Shown: in pieces, positions 17,724 to 26,245 of the stretch
How positions within the stretch are numbered: position 1 is the stretch's first letter
Layout of the letters: the number at the start of each line of letters is the position of its first letter
Origin: Anaerolineae bacterium
GTDB taxonomy: Bacteria; Chloroflexota; Anaerolineae; Aggregatilineales; Phototrophicaceae
Reading direction: 5' to 3'
DNA: 64,000 nucleotides
Assembly: GCA_022843385.1 (NCBI GenBank)
Contig: JALHNT010000026.1
Span: forward strand, 43,102-107,101
Made by a program: the position numbers and the translations under genes
The notes under the pieces: model-generated
Databases searched by the model: none
What the model saw: the letters and a program-made list of their open reading frames with translations, nothing else
Told to the model about the DNA's origin: nothing

Positions 17724-18644
17724 GGGGAAAACGCCAACAAATAGAACAACCGACCACAGAGAGCAAGCAGAGGTCTTTCACTTTGAACTTAGTATCTATC
17801 CGTAAACCTCACCCCCGCCTCGCTTTGCTCGACTCCCCCTCTCCAATGGATTGGAGAGGGGGTCGGGGGGTGAGGTAAGCGAAAAAAGTTTACGGATAGC
17901 TTCTTAGCACTTTCAACTTTCAACGCTCCGCTGTTATTTCACACGATTCGTCAGATTCGCATCAGTCTATATTTCAATTCGTGAATCTTGTGCCACTGTT
18001 TTCCCTCAAGTATTGCAAGTGTTGCAACTGCAAGAATCCCATTTTATGCAACTCCGGTTTTGTGTCGTCGTCGTCGGACAGACACAACGACAAAGACAGA
18101 AAAACTAACACAGAAGACGCAGAGAACACAGAGAGCAAGCTGAGGAAATCTGCGCAAAATTCTGCAAATACTGCAAATGCAAATGCTCCTTTTTGCAGGC
18201 TGTGCATCATGGTCGGCGGTCATCCCATTTCGGTGGCAGCCACTTCACGAGAGATATTGACCGGTGCGGGTTGGTGGCAGCAGGTGAACAGTGATGAAAA
18301 GTCACAAAAGTCGTCAAAGTCAGGACTGGAAGTTGTGACATTTGGCTTTCAGCCATTAGGTTTTGGTCTATTGAATATCGACTGATAACTGGCAATTGAA
18401 TTCATTTGTTAAGTTGCAAGGGAAAAACTAAGTTTCCCATAATTTTCATTTTAGAACAAATAATCTACCCTGTCAAGTCCCCGGAAAGTGGGGGTTCGTT
18501 TCGAACAGACACGCTGCCTTCATCCCTAACTCACTGCTCCCACACGCGCTGCGATAGGAAAAGGGAAGCCGAATATCACCGAGGCGTGTTTGTCAGTTGC
18601 GAAGGGCTAGCGAGGAAAAATGAATGTCACTGTAAAGTGGCCGT
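17724..18644. other. Gene-free stretch with repeat debris
   Basis: 921 bp without a convincing gene. It contains a MITE-like palindrome (17796-17899), a CACAGAG-rich repeat piece at 17753-17780 with a second piece near 18108-18145, runs of CTGCAAATA/TGCAAATGC near 18160-18190, and GTCACAAAAGTCGTCAAAGTC-like simple sequence near 18300-18325. An open frame at 17981-18385 would encode a Cys- and Ser-rich 134-residue peptide, but its composition follows the simple repeats and no ribosome site was seen. Confidence 0.7.
17796..17899. repeat. MITE-like palindromic element, copy 1
   Basis: Perfect 12-bp terminal inverted repeats CTATCCGTAAAC (17796-17807) and GTTTACGGATAG (17888-17899) enclose a 69-bp core (17807-17875). 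The core runs from CCTCACCCCC to GGGGGGTGAGG around a second hairpin, CTCCCCCTCTCCAAT/ATTGGAGAGGGGG. The pentamer CTTAG occurs just outside both ends (17788-17792 and 17903-17907) and may be a target duplication. The core recurs at 46838-46906. Confidence 0.7.
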
Positions 18645-18651
18645 TCATTTT
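18616..18651 (-). terminator. Probable terminator of the glycosyltransferase gene at 18645
   Basis: On the minus strand AAAATGAA (18651-18644) pairs with TTCATTTT (18624-18617). A smaller CACT/AGTG stem lies inside, and the structure ends in a run of T. It overlaps the stop codon of the gene at 18645-19676. Confidence 0.45.
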
Positions 18652-19676
18652 CGGCGCTGCAAGGCCGGCTCGATCACGGTCATCAAGGCTGTGACTTGCT
18701 CATCCCAGTCACGGCGCTTTTGTCGGGAGAGGTCAATCATGTCGGCGCGGTAGGCCTCGTGCGCTGCCTGCATCGTCGCGATCCCCGCCAGCAGCGACTC
18801 CACACTATTCTCGACAAACACCGCCCCTTGAGGGAAGTATTGCCGCAGCATCGACCAGTCTGATGTGATGACAGGACGCCCCAGCCACATCGCCTCACAC
18901 GCCCCCTGCTGCAAGGTGTGATCGCGGGTGGTGAGCGTCAGAACCGCATCAGCCGATTTCAACAATTGATAATAGTCGGCGTCGGGCAAATGCCCGGTGA
19001 AGGTGACATTGGCCGAGGCCGTGGACTGATAGGCGGCCAGCTCGGCATTACGTCCATAATCGCTGGTGACGTAAAAGCGCACCTCCGGCAGCTGGCACGC
19101 CGCCGCAAAGAAGATGTCACGCGGTTCATCGCTGGCCCCCACATTGACCCAAATCACGCGAAAAGCGCCTTCCAGCGGTTTGGTTTCCACCGTGTCGGCA
19201 AAGGGCAGCGGCGGGTCTTCCATGACGATGGCGGATGCCCCCCATGCTTTCACGATGTTTGCCAGATAGGTGTTGGTCAGGATATTGGTCAGGGCGCGCT
19301 GTGCCACGAAACGCCGCACCCCCCAGAGAAACGGATAATCCACCAGCAAATGACGCTGGGTGTGGGTATCAATGATGAAGCGGAGCGGGATGATAAAACT
19401 GCATAGCCAGACGACCAGCGCCGCAGGGATCGGCGGGTCCTGAATGAAGACCAGGCGGGGGCGATGACGCAACAAGACCCAGACGGTCATGAGGGCCTGT
19501 ACCGGATATTTGAGAGCTGCTGCCACCGCCCCACGACGCCGGGTGAAGTAGACATATTGCAGGCGCATCCCCAGGATCGCGGCGAAGAACTGGCTGCGGT
19601 GTGAGCCTTGTGGATGCGACCACACCAGAAACATGCTGCGGATTTTCGCGTCTTCCAGGGGTTTTTGCGGGCTCAT
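18645..19676 (-). CDS. Glycosyltransferase, GT4-like
   Basis: 343 residues with the two-Rossmann (GT-B) layout. The N-terminal half contains a hydrophobic helix-rich segment (PAALVVWLCSFIIPLRFIID) after VFIQDPP. The C-terminal half shows the nucleotide-sugar region (VTFTGHLPDADYYQLLKSAD, LQQGACEAMWLGRPVITSDW), the usual GT4 donor site. The E of QGACEAMWLG corresponds to the first Glu of the EX7E motif. No signal peptide. It probably transfers a sugar to a lipid-linked oligosaccharide at the inner face of the membrane. It is the last gene of a minus-strand pair; its start overlaps the stop of the GT4 gene at 19673 by 4 bp. Confidence 0.85.
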   Translation of the reverse strand: MSPQKPLEDAKIRSMFLVWSHPQGSHRSQFFAAILGMRLQYVYFTRRRGAVAAALKYPVQALMTVWVLLRHRPRLVFIQDPPIPAALVVWLCSFIIPLRFIIDTHTQRHLLVDYPFLWGVRRFVAQRALTNILTNTYLANIVKAWGASAIVMEDPPLPFADTVETKPLEGAFRVIWVNVGASDEPRDIFFAAACQLPEVRFYVTSDYGRNAELAAYQSTASANVTFTGHLPDADYYQLLKSADAVLTLTTRDHTLQQGACEAMWLGRPVITSDWSMLRQYFPQGAVFVENSVESLLAGIATMQAAHEAYRADMIDLSRQKRRDWDEQVTALMTVIEPALQRRK

Positions 19677-20914
19677 GGCGATAGGCTTTCCGCAAATAAG
19701 GCTGCAAGTTCACGGGCTGCCCGCTGACTGTTGAACTCGTTGCTGATGCGGGCTTTGGCGGCGGGGATCAGCGCTTCCCGCAGGGCAGGATCGGTCAACA
19801 GGCGTTGCATGGCATCGGCCAACGTCAGCGCATCTTTTTCCGCCACCAGCAGCCCGTTGACGCCCGACTCAATCAGTTCCGGGATGCCGGATACCGGGGT
19901 TGAAATCACCGAAATCCCGGCTGCCATCGCTTCCATCAGCGCCACCGGAATGCCATCGACTTCGCCGCTGCCGGTGGTGATGCAGGGCAGGACAAACACA
20001 TCGGCCTCTGCGAACAACTCGCGCATCTGTGATTGCACATAACGCCCGGTCAGTTCAACCTCCTGCGTCAGACCCAGCCGTTGGATCGCGGCTTCCAGGA
20101 CAGGGCGCTGGCTGCCATCGCCGGCGATCCGGCAGCGAAACGACAGCCCGCGTCCTTTGAGGATGGCGCAGGCTTCGACCAGGTAAAGGATGCCCTTGCG
20201 TTCGACCAGTTGCGACGCGCTGAGAATCAGCGGAACAGCATGGGAAGTTCGCTGCTCCAGCGCGAATGCCGGCGGCGTTATGCCACAATGAATGATCTTG
20301 AGTTTATGCTCCAACGGTAAATCAGGATAGTCACGCAGGACAGCCCGGCGGCTGTAGTCGGAGATACAGGCGATGAAGCTGGCGCGTTGCAGTTTGGCGG
20401 GCAGCAGCAGACGCTCGATGAACAGCTCATTGTGGACAGTCATGCTGAAGGGAATATCGAGGAAATGGGCGGCGAAACAGGCCAGCGAAGCGGCATTGGT
20501 CGAAAAATGGGCATGGGCGTGACCTATGCCTTGTTTCCGCAAACGCCAGGCCAGATAAGTCCCACCAGCAAAGTGCATCCCATTCCGCAGCCAGATGCGC
20601 GGGCGGCGCGAGTCTTCGGTGACGAGCATTCGCAGCGCCTCCAGATAGCGGCGCGGGCGGGTGAACAGCCAGAAGCAGTGGGCGAAGATCATCTGCACGA
20701 GTGTGGTCAGGGTGAGCGGGAAAATATAAACCGTGCTGTCCTTGAGGTGGGCGACATCTGGGGGTAAATCTTGCCCAGCGGGATAGCGGTTGGCGACAGT
20801 CCGGATGTTCAGGCCGTGTTCGCGCAGCGCCAGAACTTCCCGATAAATGAAGGTCTCGGTCAGATACGGGAAGAACTGCATAAAGTAGGCGACTGTTGTA
20901 GAATGACGTTTCAT
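19673..20914 (-). CDS. Glycosyltransferase, GT4 family (exopolysaccharide type)
   Basis: 413 residues from the ATG at 20914. It begins TTVAYFMQFFPYLTETFIYRE, the N-terminal acceptor-side signature of colanic-acid-type transferases. The C-terminal donor domain has the GT4 motif near GEVDGIPVALMEAMAAGISV with the EX7E-like glutamates, preceded by ADVFVLPC. Such enzymes extend lipid-linked repeat units with sugar from NDP or UDP donors. A start at 20965 is possible but would overlap the divergent sulfotransferase gene by 53 bp. From 20914, the ATG of this gene and that of the plus-strand gene share the tetramer CATG at 20912-20915. Confidence 0.9.
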   Translation of the reverse strand: MKRHSTTVAYFMQFFPYLTETFIYREVLALREHGLNIRTVANRYPAGQDLPPDVAHLKDSTVYIFPLTLTTLVQMIFAHCFWLFTRPRRYLEALRMLVTEDSRRPRIWLRNGMHFAGGTYLAWRLRKQGIGHAHAHFSTNAASLACFAAHFLDIPFSMTVHNELFIERLLLPAKLQRASFIACISDYSRRAVLRDYPDLPLEHKLKIIHCGITPPAFALEQRTSHAVPLILSASQLVERKGILYLVEACAILKGRGLSFRCRIAGDGSQRPVLEAAIQRLGLTQEVELTGRYVQSQMRELFAEADVFVLPCITTGSGEVDGIPVALMEAMAAGISVISTPVSGIPELIESGVNGLLVAEKDALTLADAMQRLLTDPALREALIPAAKARISNEFNSQRAARELAALFAESLSP

Positions 20915-21740
20915 GAACTCCAGAACTTTCAGGCAACATCTCTGGCGCTGGCTGTTTTTTTCCATCCCCTACCGGTCACGGCGACTGCTGGGTGCCGCTG
21001 GCTGGTTTAAGCAGCCGGATTTTCTGATCATCGGGGCGCAGCGCGCTGGCACCACCGCGCTCTATGGTCAACTGACTCAGCAGCCTCAAGTTCGTCCGGC
21101 TCTGCTGAAAGAGATTCATTATTTTGACCTCAACAGCCAAAAGCCGCCATCGTGGTACCTGGCTCATTTTCCGCTGCGCCTGTGCCAGCCCTTCGTCACC
21201 GGTGAAGCCTCGCCCTATTATCTCTTTCATCCGGCGGTGCCGCGCCGGGTTTTTGCCCTGCTGCCGGCGGTGAAGCTGATCGTGCTGCTGCGTCACCCGG
21301 TTCATCGCGCCTACTCCAATTATCATCATGCGCACAAACTCGGATTCGAAAGTCGCAGCTTTCGCGAAGCGGTTGAGGCCGAGATGCGCCAGCCCTACAC
21401 ACTGGATGAGCCGATGCAGCACCGGGAATTATCCTACCTGGCGCGTGGGATTTATCATGAACAGCTCACTCGCTGGCGACAGTTTTTCCCGGCGGATCAA
21501 TTACTCATCCTCAAGAGCGAGGATTATTTCACCCAACCCGAAGCGACACTCCGCCGCGTCATGGATTATCTGGCTTTGCCCGTCTTGCAAAAGGTTGCTA
21601 CAGTTGACCCGGAAACCAACGCCAACCTGTATCCAGAACCGATAGCGCCAGCGCTAAAAGAAGAACTGAATGCTTTTTTCGCCCCCCATAATCAGCAGTT
21701 GGCCGAACATTTTGAGTTTCCGATTGAGGATTGGACGTGA
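20913..21740 (+). CDS. PAPS-dependent sulfotransferase (carbohydrate type)
   Basis: 275 residues. The 5'-phosphosulfate-binding loop is PDFLIIGAQRAGTTALY (near 35-51), and the 3'-phosphate-binding region is VLLRHPVHRAYSNYHH, both as in the heparan N-/O-sulfotransferase-like family. The C-terminal half has the usual YLARGIYHEQLTRW segment before the catalytic-fold end. It should transfer sulfate from PAPS to a sugar hydroxyl or amine. It is first in a plus-strand run of six genes with 4-bp overlaps or short gaps, together with a sulfatase-like gene and a second sulfotransferase. No PAPS-making enzymes are in the window. Confidence 0.9.
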   Translation: MNSRTFRQHLWRWLFFSIPYRSRRLLGAAGWFKQPDFLIIGAQRAGTTALYGQLTQQPQVRPALLKEIHYFDLNSQKPPSWYLAHFPLRLCQPFVTGEASPYYLFHPAVPRRVFALLPAVKLIVLLRHPVHRAYSNYHHAHKLGFESRSFREAVEAEMRQPYTLDEPMQHRELSYLARGIYHEQLTRWRQFFPADQLLILKSEDYFTQPEATLRRVMDYLALPVLQKVATVDPETNANLYPEPIAPALKEELNAFFAPHNQQLAEHFEFPIEDWT

Positions 21741-23092
21741 TTGACCGGCGAGGATTTCTGCAACTATTCGGTTTCGCCGGGCTGGCCGCGCTCACCAGCC
21801 AGATCGGGCTGCGGGACGATGATCCCAATGTCCTGCTGATCCTGGTGGATTCGCTCAACGATTGGCTCTCGTGCCTGGGCGGGCATCCCGACGCGCGAAC
21901 GCCCCATATCGATCAACTGGCTTCGCAGGGGATTTTGTTCAACAATGCCCACTGCGCCACCAGCAACAGCAATGGTTCGCGCACCAGCCTCTTCACCGGC
22001 CTGGCCCCCGCTGAGTCGGGCATCTATGGCGGCGACACCCCCTATCGTCAGCTTTATCCCCGCCTGAGTACGCTGCAACAACGCCTGATGGCGGCACGCT
22101 ATCGTTCACAGGGGGCGGGACGCCTGTTTCACGTGAATGATCTGTATTCGTGGCAGGAGAATCCGTTCTTCGAGTTCAACAGTCGGTTCGTCAGCCAAAG
22201 CCTGACCGGCATCAATTCCGGCCCCAACTTTGACTGGGGGGTGATTGATGTGCCGGCAACCGATCTGCATGATTATCGCGTGACGGATTGGGCGGTGCGC
22301 AAGCTGCAAAATCTGGAAGGGCCTTTCTTCCTGGGGGTGGGCTTGAGCAGCACCCGCCATCCCTGGTACTTCCCGGCGGACATCTTCAATCGCTACGATC
22401 CCAGGCGGGTGAGCCTGCCGGATGAGCGTCATGCGCTGCTGCCAGAAGCCGGCGACAACATCATCCGTTTCAATAACCGGCATCGGCTGGTGCTGGAACA
22501 GGATTTATGGGGAGCAGGCGTGGCCGCATATCTGGCGGGGGCCAGCTTTGTCGATGATTGTGTGGGGCGGCTGCTGGCAACGCTGGAGAACAGCCCGAGT
22601 GCCGAGAATACGCTGGTGATTCTCGCCAGCACACACGGGATGCACCTGGGCGACAAAGGCTACTGGTTGTTTGATACGCTGTGGGAACAGGGGACACGCA
22701 TCCCGCTGATCGTGCGGCTGCCGCACCACAGCGCGACTGCCGGACAAGTCTGTGATCGCGCCGTCAGCCTGCTGGATATATACCCGACCCTGATGGATGT
22801 GTTTCAGTATCAGGCGCTGCACACCTTAAGCGGTCGCAGCCTGAAGCCGCTGCTGGAAAACCCCAAACTGGAGTGGGATTATCCGGTCGTCATCAGCAAT
22901 TCACAGGCAGAATTTGCCGTGCGCGCCAATCGCTGGCGTTACATCCGCTATCGGGATGGGGGCGAAGAATTGTACGAAACGCTGGGCGACAGCCGCGAGC
23001 TGTTAAATCTGGCCGATGACCCGGCCTATCAACTGACCAAACGCGACCTGATGGCCTGGCTGCCCGCGAATCCGGAAGCGCCTCAAGCATGA
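21737..23092 (+). CDS. Sulfatase-like protein with altered active site (alkaline phosphatase superfamily)
   Basis: 451 residues from the GTG at 21737, which overlaps the preceding stop (GTGA). The N-terminus MIDRRGFLQLFGFAGLAALT fits a twin-arginine signal. The fold resembles iduronate-2-sulfatase/choline-sulfatase proteins (NAHCATS, SRTSLFTGLAP, GIYGG). Several key positions differ. The formylglycine motif, normally C-x-P-S-R, is S78-N-G-S-R: Ser replaces Cys and Gly replaces the Pro that matters for recognition by maturation enzymes. The first metal motif is VDSLND in place of VDDL. The later SDHG is STHG. It may therefore be inactive, or act as a different hydrolase or a carbohydrate-binding protein. 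It lies between two sulfotransferase genes, overlapping each by 4 bp. Confidence 0.85.
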   Translation: MIDRRGFLQLFGFAGLAALTSQIGLRDDDPNVLLILVDSLNDWLSCLGGHPDARTPHIDQLASQGILFNNAHCATSNSNGSRTSLFTGLAPAESGIYGGDTPYRQLYPRLSTLQQRLMAARYRSQGAGRLFHVNDLYSWQENPFFEFNSRFVSQSLTGINSGPNFDWGVIDVPATDLHDYRVTDWAVRKLQNLEGPFFLGVGLSSTRHPWYFPADIFNRYDPRRVSLPDERHALLPEAGDNIIRFNNRHRLVLEQDLWGAGVAAYLAGASFVDDCVGRLLATLENSPSAENTLVILASTHGMHLGDKGYWLFDTLWEQGTRIPLIVRLPHHSATAGQVCDRAVSLLDIYPTLMDVFQYQALHTLSGRSLKPLLENPKLEWDYPVVISNSQAEFAVRANRWRYIRYRDGGEELYETLGDSRELLNLADDPAYQLTKRDLMAWLPANPEAPQA

Positions 23093-23823
23093 TTTACGTG
23101 GTTCTGGGGATGCACAAGTCCGGGACAACGCTGGTGACCGAGATGCTGCACCATTCCGGCATCGACATGGTCGAAGCGCCTCAGTCCGGCTCGTATGAAC
23201 AGGGCGCGTATTATGAGCGACAATCAACGTATGCGCTCAATCTGGCGCTGCTGGGCTGGGATGATGAGAACCTGCTCTTGCGCCCAGGTAGCGGCGATCT
23301 GAAGCTGAGTCTGGTGCATCAGGCACGGATGCAGGCCATCATCAGCGAGAACAACCAACAACACGCCGATTGGGGTTTCAAGGACCCGCGCACCTGCCTG
23401 ACCTACCGGCTGTGGGAAGCGGCACTGGGTGAACATCGCCTGATTGTGGTCTTTCGCCCGCTAGAAGCGATCTGGCATCGCTATCAGTATCGCGGGCTGC
23501 GTTTCTGGAAGCACGGCCAGCGCGCCTGGGAACTGGTCAGGGCATGGTGCGCCTACAATCGCAGCATCCTGCAAATCCTACAGACGACGACGCAAGCCAG
23601 CATCGTCATCCGTTACGATAGGCTGCTTGATACGGATGAGCGGGAGTTCAAGCGACTGGAGGCTTTCGTGCAACGTCCGCTGGTTGATAGGCGGAAGCCC
23701 TCCCCAAAAGACCGCAGCGGGTTTTATCCGACGCTGGAACTCGCGGGGTGGTTTCATCAGGCGATGAAGCGCGAGTCGGTGGCGCAATTGGTGCAATCAC
23801 TGGAAAGTTTAAGGGAAGCCTGA
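23089..23823 (+). CDS. Sulfotransferase-like P-loop protein
   Basis: 244 residues. The N-terminal loop VVLGMHKSGTTLVTEMLHHSG (residues 4-24) is the 5'-phosphosulfate-binding motif of sulfotransferases. The region DWGFKDPRTCLTYRLWE and VVFRPLEAIWHRYQYRGLR match the 3'-phosphate site and the following helix. Relatives sulfate carbohydrates, but some P-loop proteins of this shape have no proven activity. It shares ATGA with the sulfatase-like gene, so the three genes form a tight unit. Confidence 0.85.
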   Translation: MIYVVLGMHKSGTTLVTEMLHHSGIDMVEAPQSGSYEQGAYYERQSTYALNLALLGWDDENLLLRPGSGDLKLSLVHQARMQAIISENNQQHADWGFKDPRTCLTYRLWEAALGEHRLIVVFRPLEAIWHRYQYRGLRFWKHGQRAWELVRAWCAYNRSILQILQTTTQASIVIRYDRLLDTDEREFKRLEAFVQRPLVDRRKPSPKDRSGFYPTLELAGWFHQAMKRESVAQLVQSLESLREA

Positions 23824-25077
23824 GTGGTAAAAGACATTCTCAGTCATGGGAGCGCCTTGATCCTGCTGGCCTGGTTCAGTTCATTCAGCATCTTCTTTGT
23901 CATCCTGCCCGACGAACTGCGCTGGGCGTACATTCTGTTCTTCCCCTTTCTTATCGCCCGTGAGGTTCATCGCCGCTGGCAGGAGCAGCGCCTCCGTCTG
24001 CGTGTGAATCTGGTTGATGGGCTGCTGCTGGTCTACTGTCTCTATGTGGCCGTCTCGCTGTTCACCAATGCGGCGCTGCCGCTGCCCAAAGCCGTCTATG
24101 GCGTGGACTTTCTTTTTCAGTTCTTTGTGCCGATCAGTCTATTTCTGTACCTGCGGCTCGTCCCGCCCTCCTCGTCTGATTTGCGCCTGATCACTTATGG
24201 TCTGGTCATCATCGTGTTGGTGCAGGCCGTTTTCGGCGTCATCTCGCTGCGCTGCCCGGATTGTCTCTGGCTGCCCTATCAACCGCGCCCGGCGCATGTG
24301 TTTACGCGGGCGACCGGCACGCTGGTCTCGCCGGAAGCCTATGTCATGACGCTGCTCTTCTCAATGGTGATGATTCTGCGCCTCGCGCTTGAGACCGAGC
24401 GTTCCCGCGAACGATACTTCCTGTGGATCATCCTGGCGATTGGGGTGCTGGCCGTCCTCATCAGCGGCAATCGCACCGGTTGGGTGGTGCTGGTGCTGTT
24501 GCTCCTGCTGACCGCGATTCTCGAACGGCGGCTCATCCAGTGGATGGTTGCGGCGGCCATCGTCGGGGGGCTGGCGCTTCTGCTGATCGTGCCCAACTTT
24601 CTGCAACGCTCGTTGGAGCGCCTGCAAGAGTGGCGTCAGATCGAGAGCCGCATCACGATGAATGTCGCCGGTTTGCGGCTGTTTTTCGAAAAGCCGCTGT
24701 TCGGTTGGGGCTATGCCAGTTATGACCTGTACGACTGGCAATACATGCAGCCGGTGGGCCAGATTCAATCGACAATTTATGAGCTGGCGGTTGCCACCTC
24801 GCACAACACCTACCTGACGATTCTGGCGGAAACCGGCATGGTCGGTTTTGCGCTGCTGCTGCTGCCGACGCTCTACTATTTTCTGCGAAGCCTGTTGGCC
24901 TGGCGCAAGTTTCAGCATCCACGCGAAATGATCCTGCTGTGGGCGATTGTTTTCATGGTGCATCTCTCCGGCCAGACCGCCGATCTGCGCTTTTTCCCCT
25001 TCATCCTGGCCTACTGGTTCTTCGCGCTGGCGCTCATCGCCCACCGGCTGCAAGCCATTCCACCAGAGCCAGCATGA
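23824..25077 (+). CDS. O-antigen ligase/polymerase-like membrane protein
   Basis: 417 residues with about ten to twelve membrane helices and a large outward loop (about 270-320, ITMNVAGLRLFFEKPLFGWG), the arrangement of WaaL/Wzy-type proteins. The conserved ATSHNTYLTILAETG segment after the loop contains the His typical of O-antigen ligases. In the family these proteins join or polymerise lipid-linked oligosaccharides outside the membrane. The GTG start follows the sulfotransferase stop directly. The gene ends in an ATGA overlap with the next glycosyltransferase. Confidence 0.88.
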   Translation: MVKDILSHGSALILLAWFSSFSIFFVILPDELRWAYILFFPFLIAREVHRRWQEQRLRLRVNLVDGLLLVYCLYVAVSLFTNAALPLPKAVYGVDFLFQFFVPISLFLYLRLVPPSSSDLRLITYGLVIIVLVQAVFGVISLRCPDCLWLPYQPRPAHVFTRATGTLVSPEAYVMTLLFSMVMILRLALETERSRERYFLWIILAIGVLAVLISGNRTGWVVLVLLLLLTAILERRLIQWMVAAAIVGGLALLLIVPNFLQRSLERLQEWRQIESRITMNVAGLRLFFEKPLFGWGYASYDLYDWQYMQPVGQIQSTIYELAVATSHNTYLTILAETGMVGFALLLLPTLYYFLRSLLAWRKFQHPREMILLWAIVFMVHLSGQTADLRFFPFILAYWFFALALIAHRLQAIPPEPA

Positions 25078-26240
25078 GGCGCATCATGGAGTTGATACTC
25101 ACGCTGGAACAAGGCGGCGCACAAACGCTGCTGCTGGAAAAGCTGCGCTATTTGCAGCGGCAGGGCTGCTTTGTCATGGTTTGCGCCTTCGAAGATGGGC
25201 CAACCCGACCGCAATTTGAAGCGGCTGGCATTCCTGTCCACCTGATTCAGCCGAGTCGCTGGTCAGTCGTGGCACTGCCCCTCTTTTTGTTGGAGTTAAG
25301 CCGCATTCGTCGTCACCTGATCGATTTGTTGAATCGGCATCAAATCGACATCATCCAGAGTCACCTGTTGAGTCGGTATGATTTTCTGCTGCCGGGTTTG
25401 CGCCGGGCGGTGAAGCACCTGCGGTTGGTGATCTGGACTTTTCACAACACCACCTTTGAGATCAGGCAGCAGGATCATCTCGGCCTGAAGATGCCGGTCT
25501 ATCGATGGTTGTATCGCCATTTTTCCCGCCGGGTCGATGCCATCGTGATGGTCGCGCCAGCGGTGAAAACTGCCATGCTGGAGGAGTTCGCCTTTGATGA
25601 GCGCATCGTTCATGTGATTGAAAATGCGATCTCGCTGGAAACCTACACCTCTACCGGTGATTCGACGGCCTTGCGCACAGCGCTGGGCATTCCCCCGCAG
25701 GCCAAAATCCTGCTGACGGCGGGGCGTCTGACCGAGCAGAAGGGTCAGCGCTATTTGCTGGAAGCCTTCGCCCAGGCCTTGGTCGCACATCCTGACGTGT
25801 ATCTGTGTATCGCCGGTGAGGGTGCGCTGCTGGATGACTTGAAGCGACTCGCCGCAAACCTGAAGATCGAAGGCCGCGTGCGTTTCCTGGGTGTGCGGCA
25901 GGATATTCCGGCCTTACTGGCGCTGACCGACCTCTTCCTGCTGCCGTCGCTCTGGGAAGGGCTGCCACAAGCCCTGCTGGAAGCGATGGCTGCTGCCAAA
26001 CCGATCATTGCCACCCGGATTCCCGGCGTCGCAGGTTTAATCGAAGATCAGCATAACGGACGGTTGGTTCCCCCGGCGACGGTGAATGAATTGTCTCAGG
26101 CGATCTCGGACTGTTTAGAATCGCCAGAAGCCTGTCAGCAGATGGGGATGCGGGCGCGTGAGACGGTGCGCCAGAAGCATGATATTGTAAGGTTAGGTCA
26201 GGCTTATCTGCACTTATATGACCGTTTGTTGGGAACGTAA
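25074..26240 (+). CDS. Glycosyltransferase, GT4 family
   Basis: 388 residues from the ATG at 25074, inside the stop of the ligase-like gene. N-terminal acceptor domain begins MELILTLEQGGAQTLLLEKL, the glycine-rich loop typical of GT4 enzymes. The donor domain contains LLTAGRLTEQKGQRYLLEAF, then ALTDLFLLPSLWEGLPQALL and EAMAAAKPI with the EX7E glutamates. It probably adds a sugar to the polymer or lipid-linked intermediate of this locus. The motifs are intact; substrate unknown. Confidence 0.92.
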   Translation: MRRIMELILTLEQGGAQTLLLEKLRYLQRQGCFVMVCAFEDGPTRPQFEAAGIPVHLIQPSRWSVVALPLFLLELSRIRRHLIDLLNRHQIDIIQSHLLSRYDFLLPGLRRAVKHLRLVIWTFHNTTFEIRQQDHLGLKMPVYRWLYRHFSRRVDAIVMVAPAVKTAMLEEFAFDERIVHVIENAISLETYTSTGDSTALRTALGIPPQAKILLTAGRLTEQKGQRYLLEAFAQALVAHPDVYLCIAGEGALLDDLKRLAANLKIEGRVRFLGVRQDIPALLALTDLFLLPSLWEGLPQALLEAMAAAKPIIATRIPGVAGLIEDQHNGRLVPPATVNELSQAISDCLESPEACQQMGMRARETVRQKHDIVRLGQAYLHLYDRLLGT

Positions 26241-26245
26241 AGACG

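Noticed and set aside
17981..18385. Cys-rich 134-residue open frame beginning near CKCCNCKNPILC, considered as a secreted or modified peptide for the ABC exporter
   Set aside because: Composition follows simple repeats (TGCAAATGC, CACAGAG, GTCAAAGTC), there is no ribosome site, and no modification enzyme is nearby.
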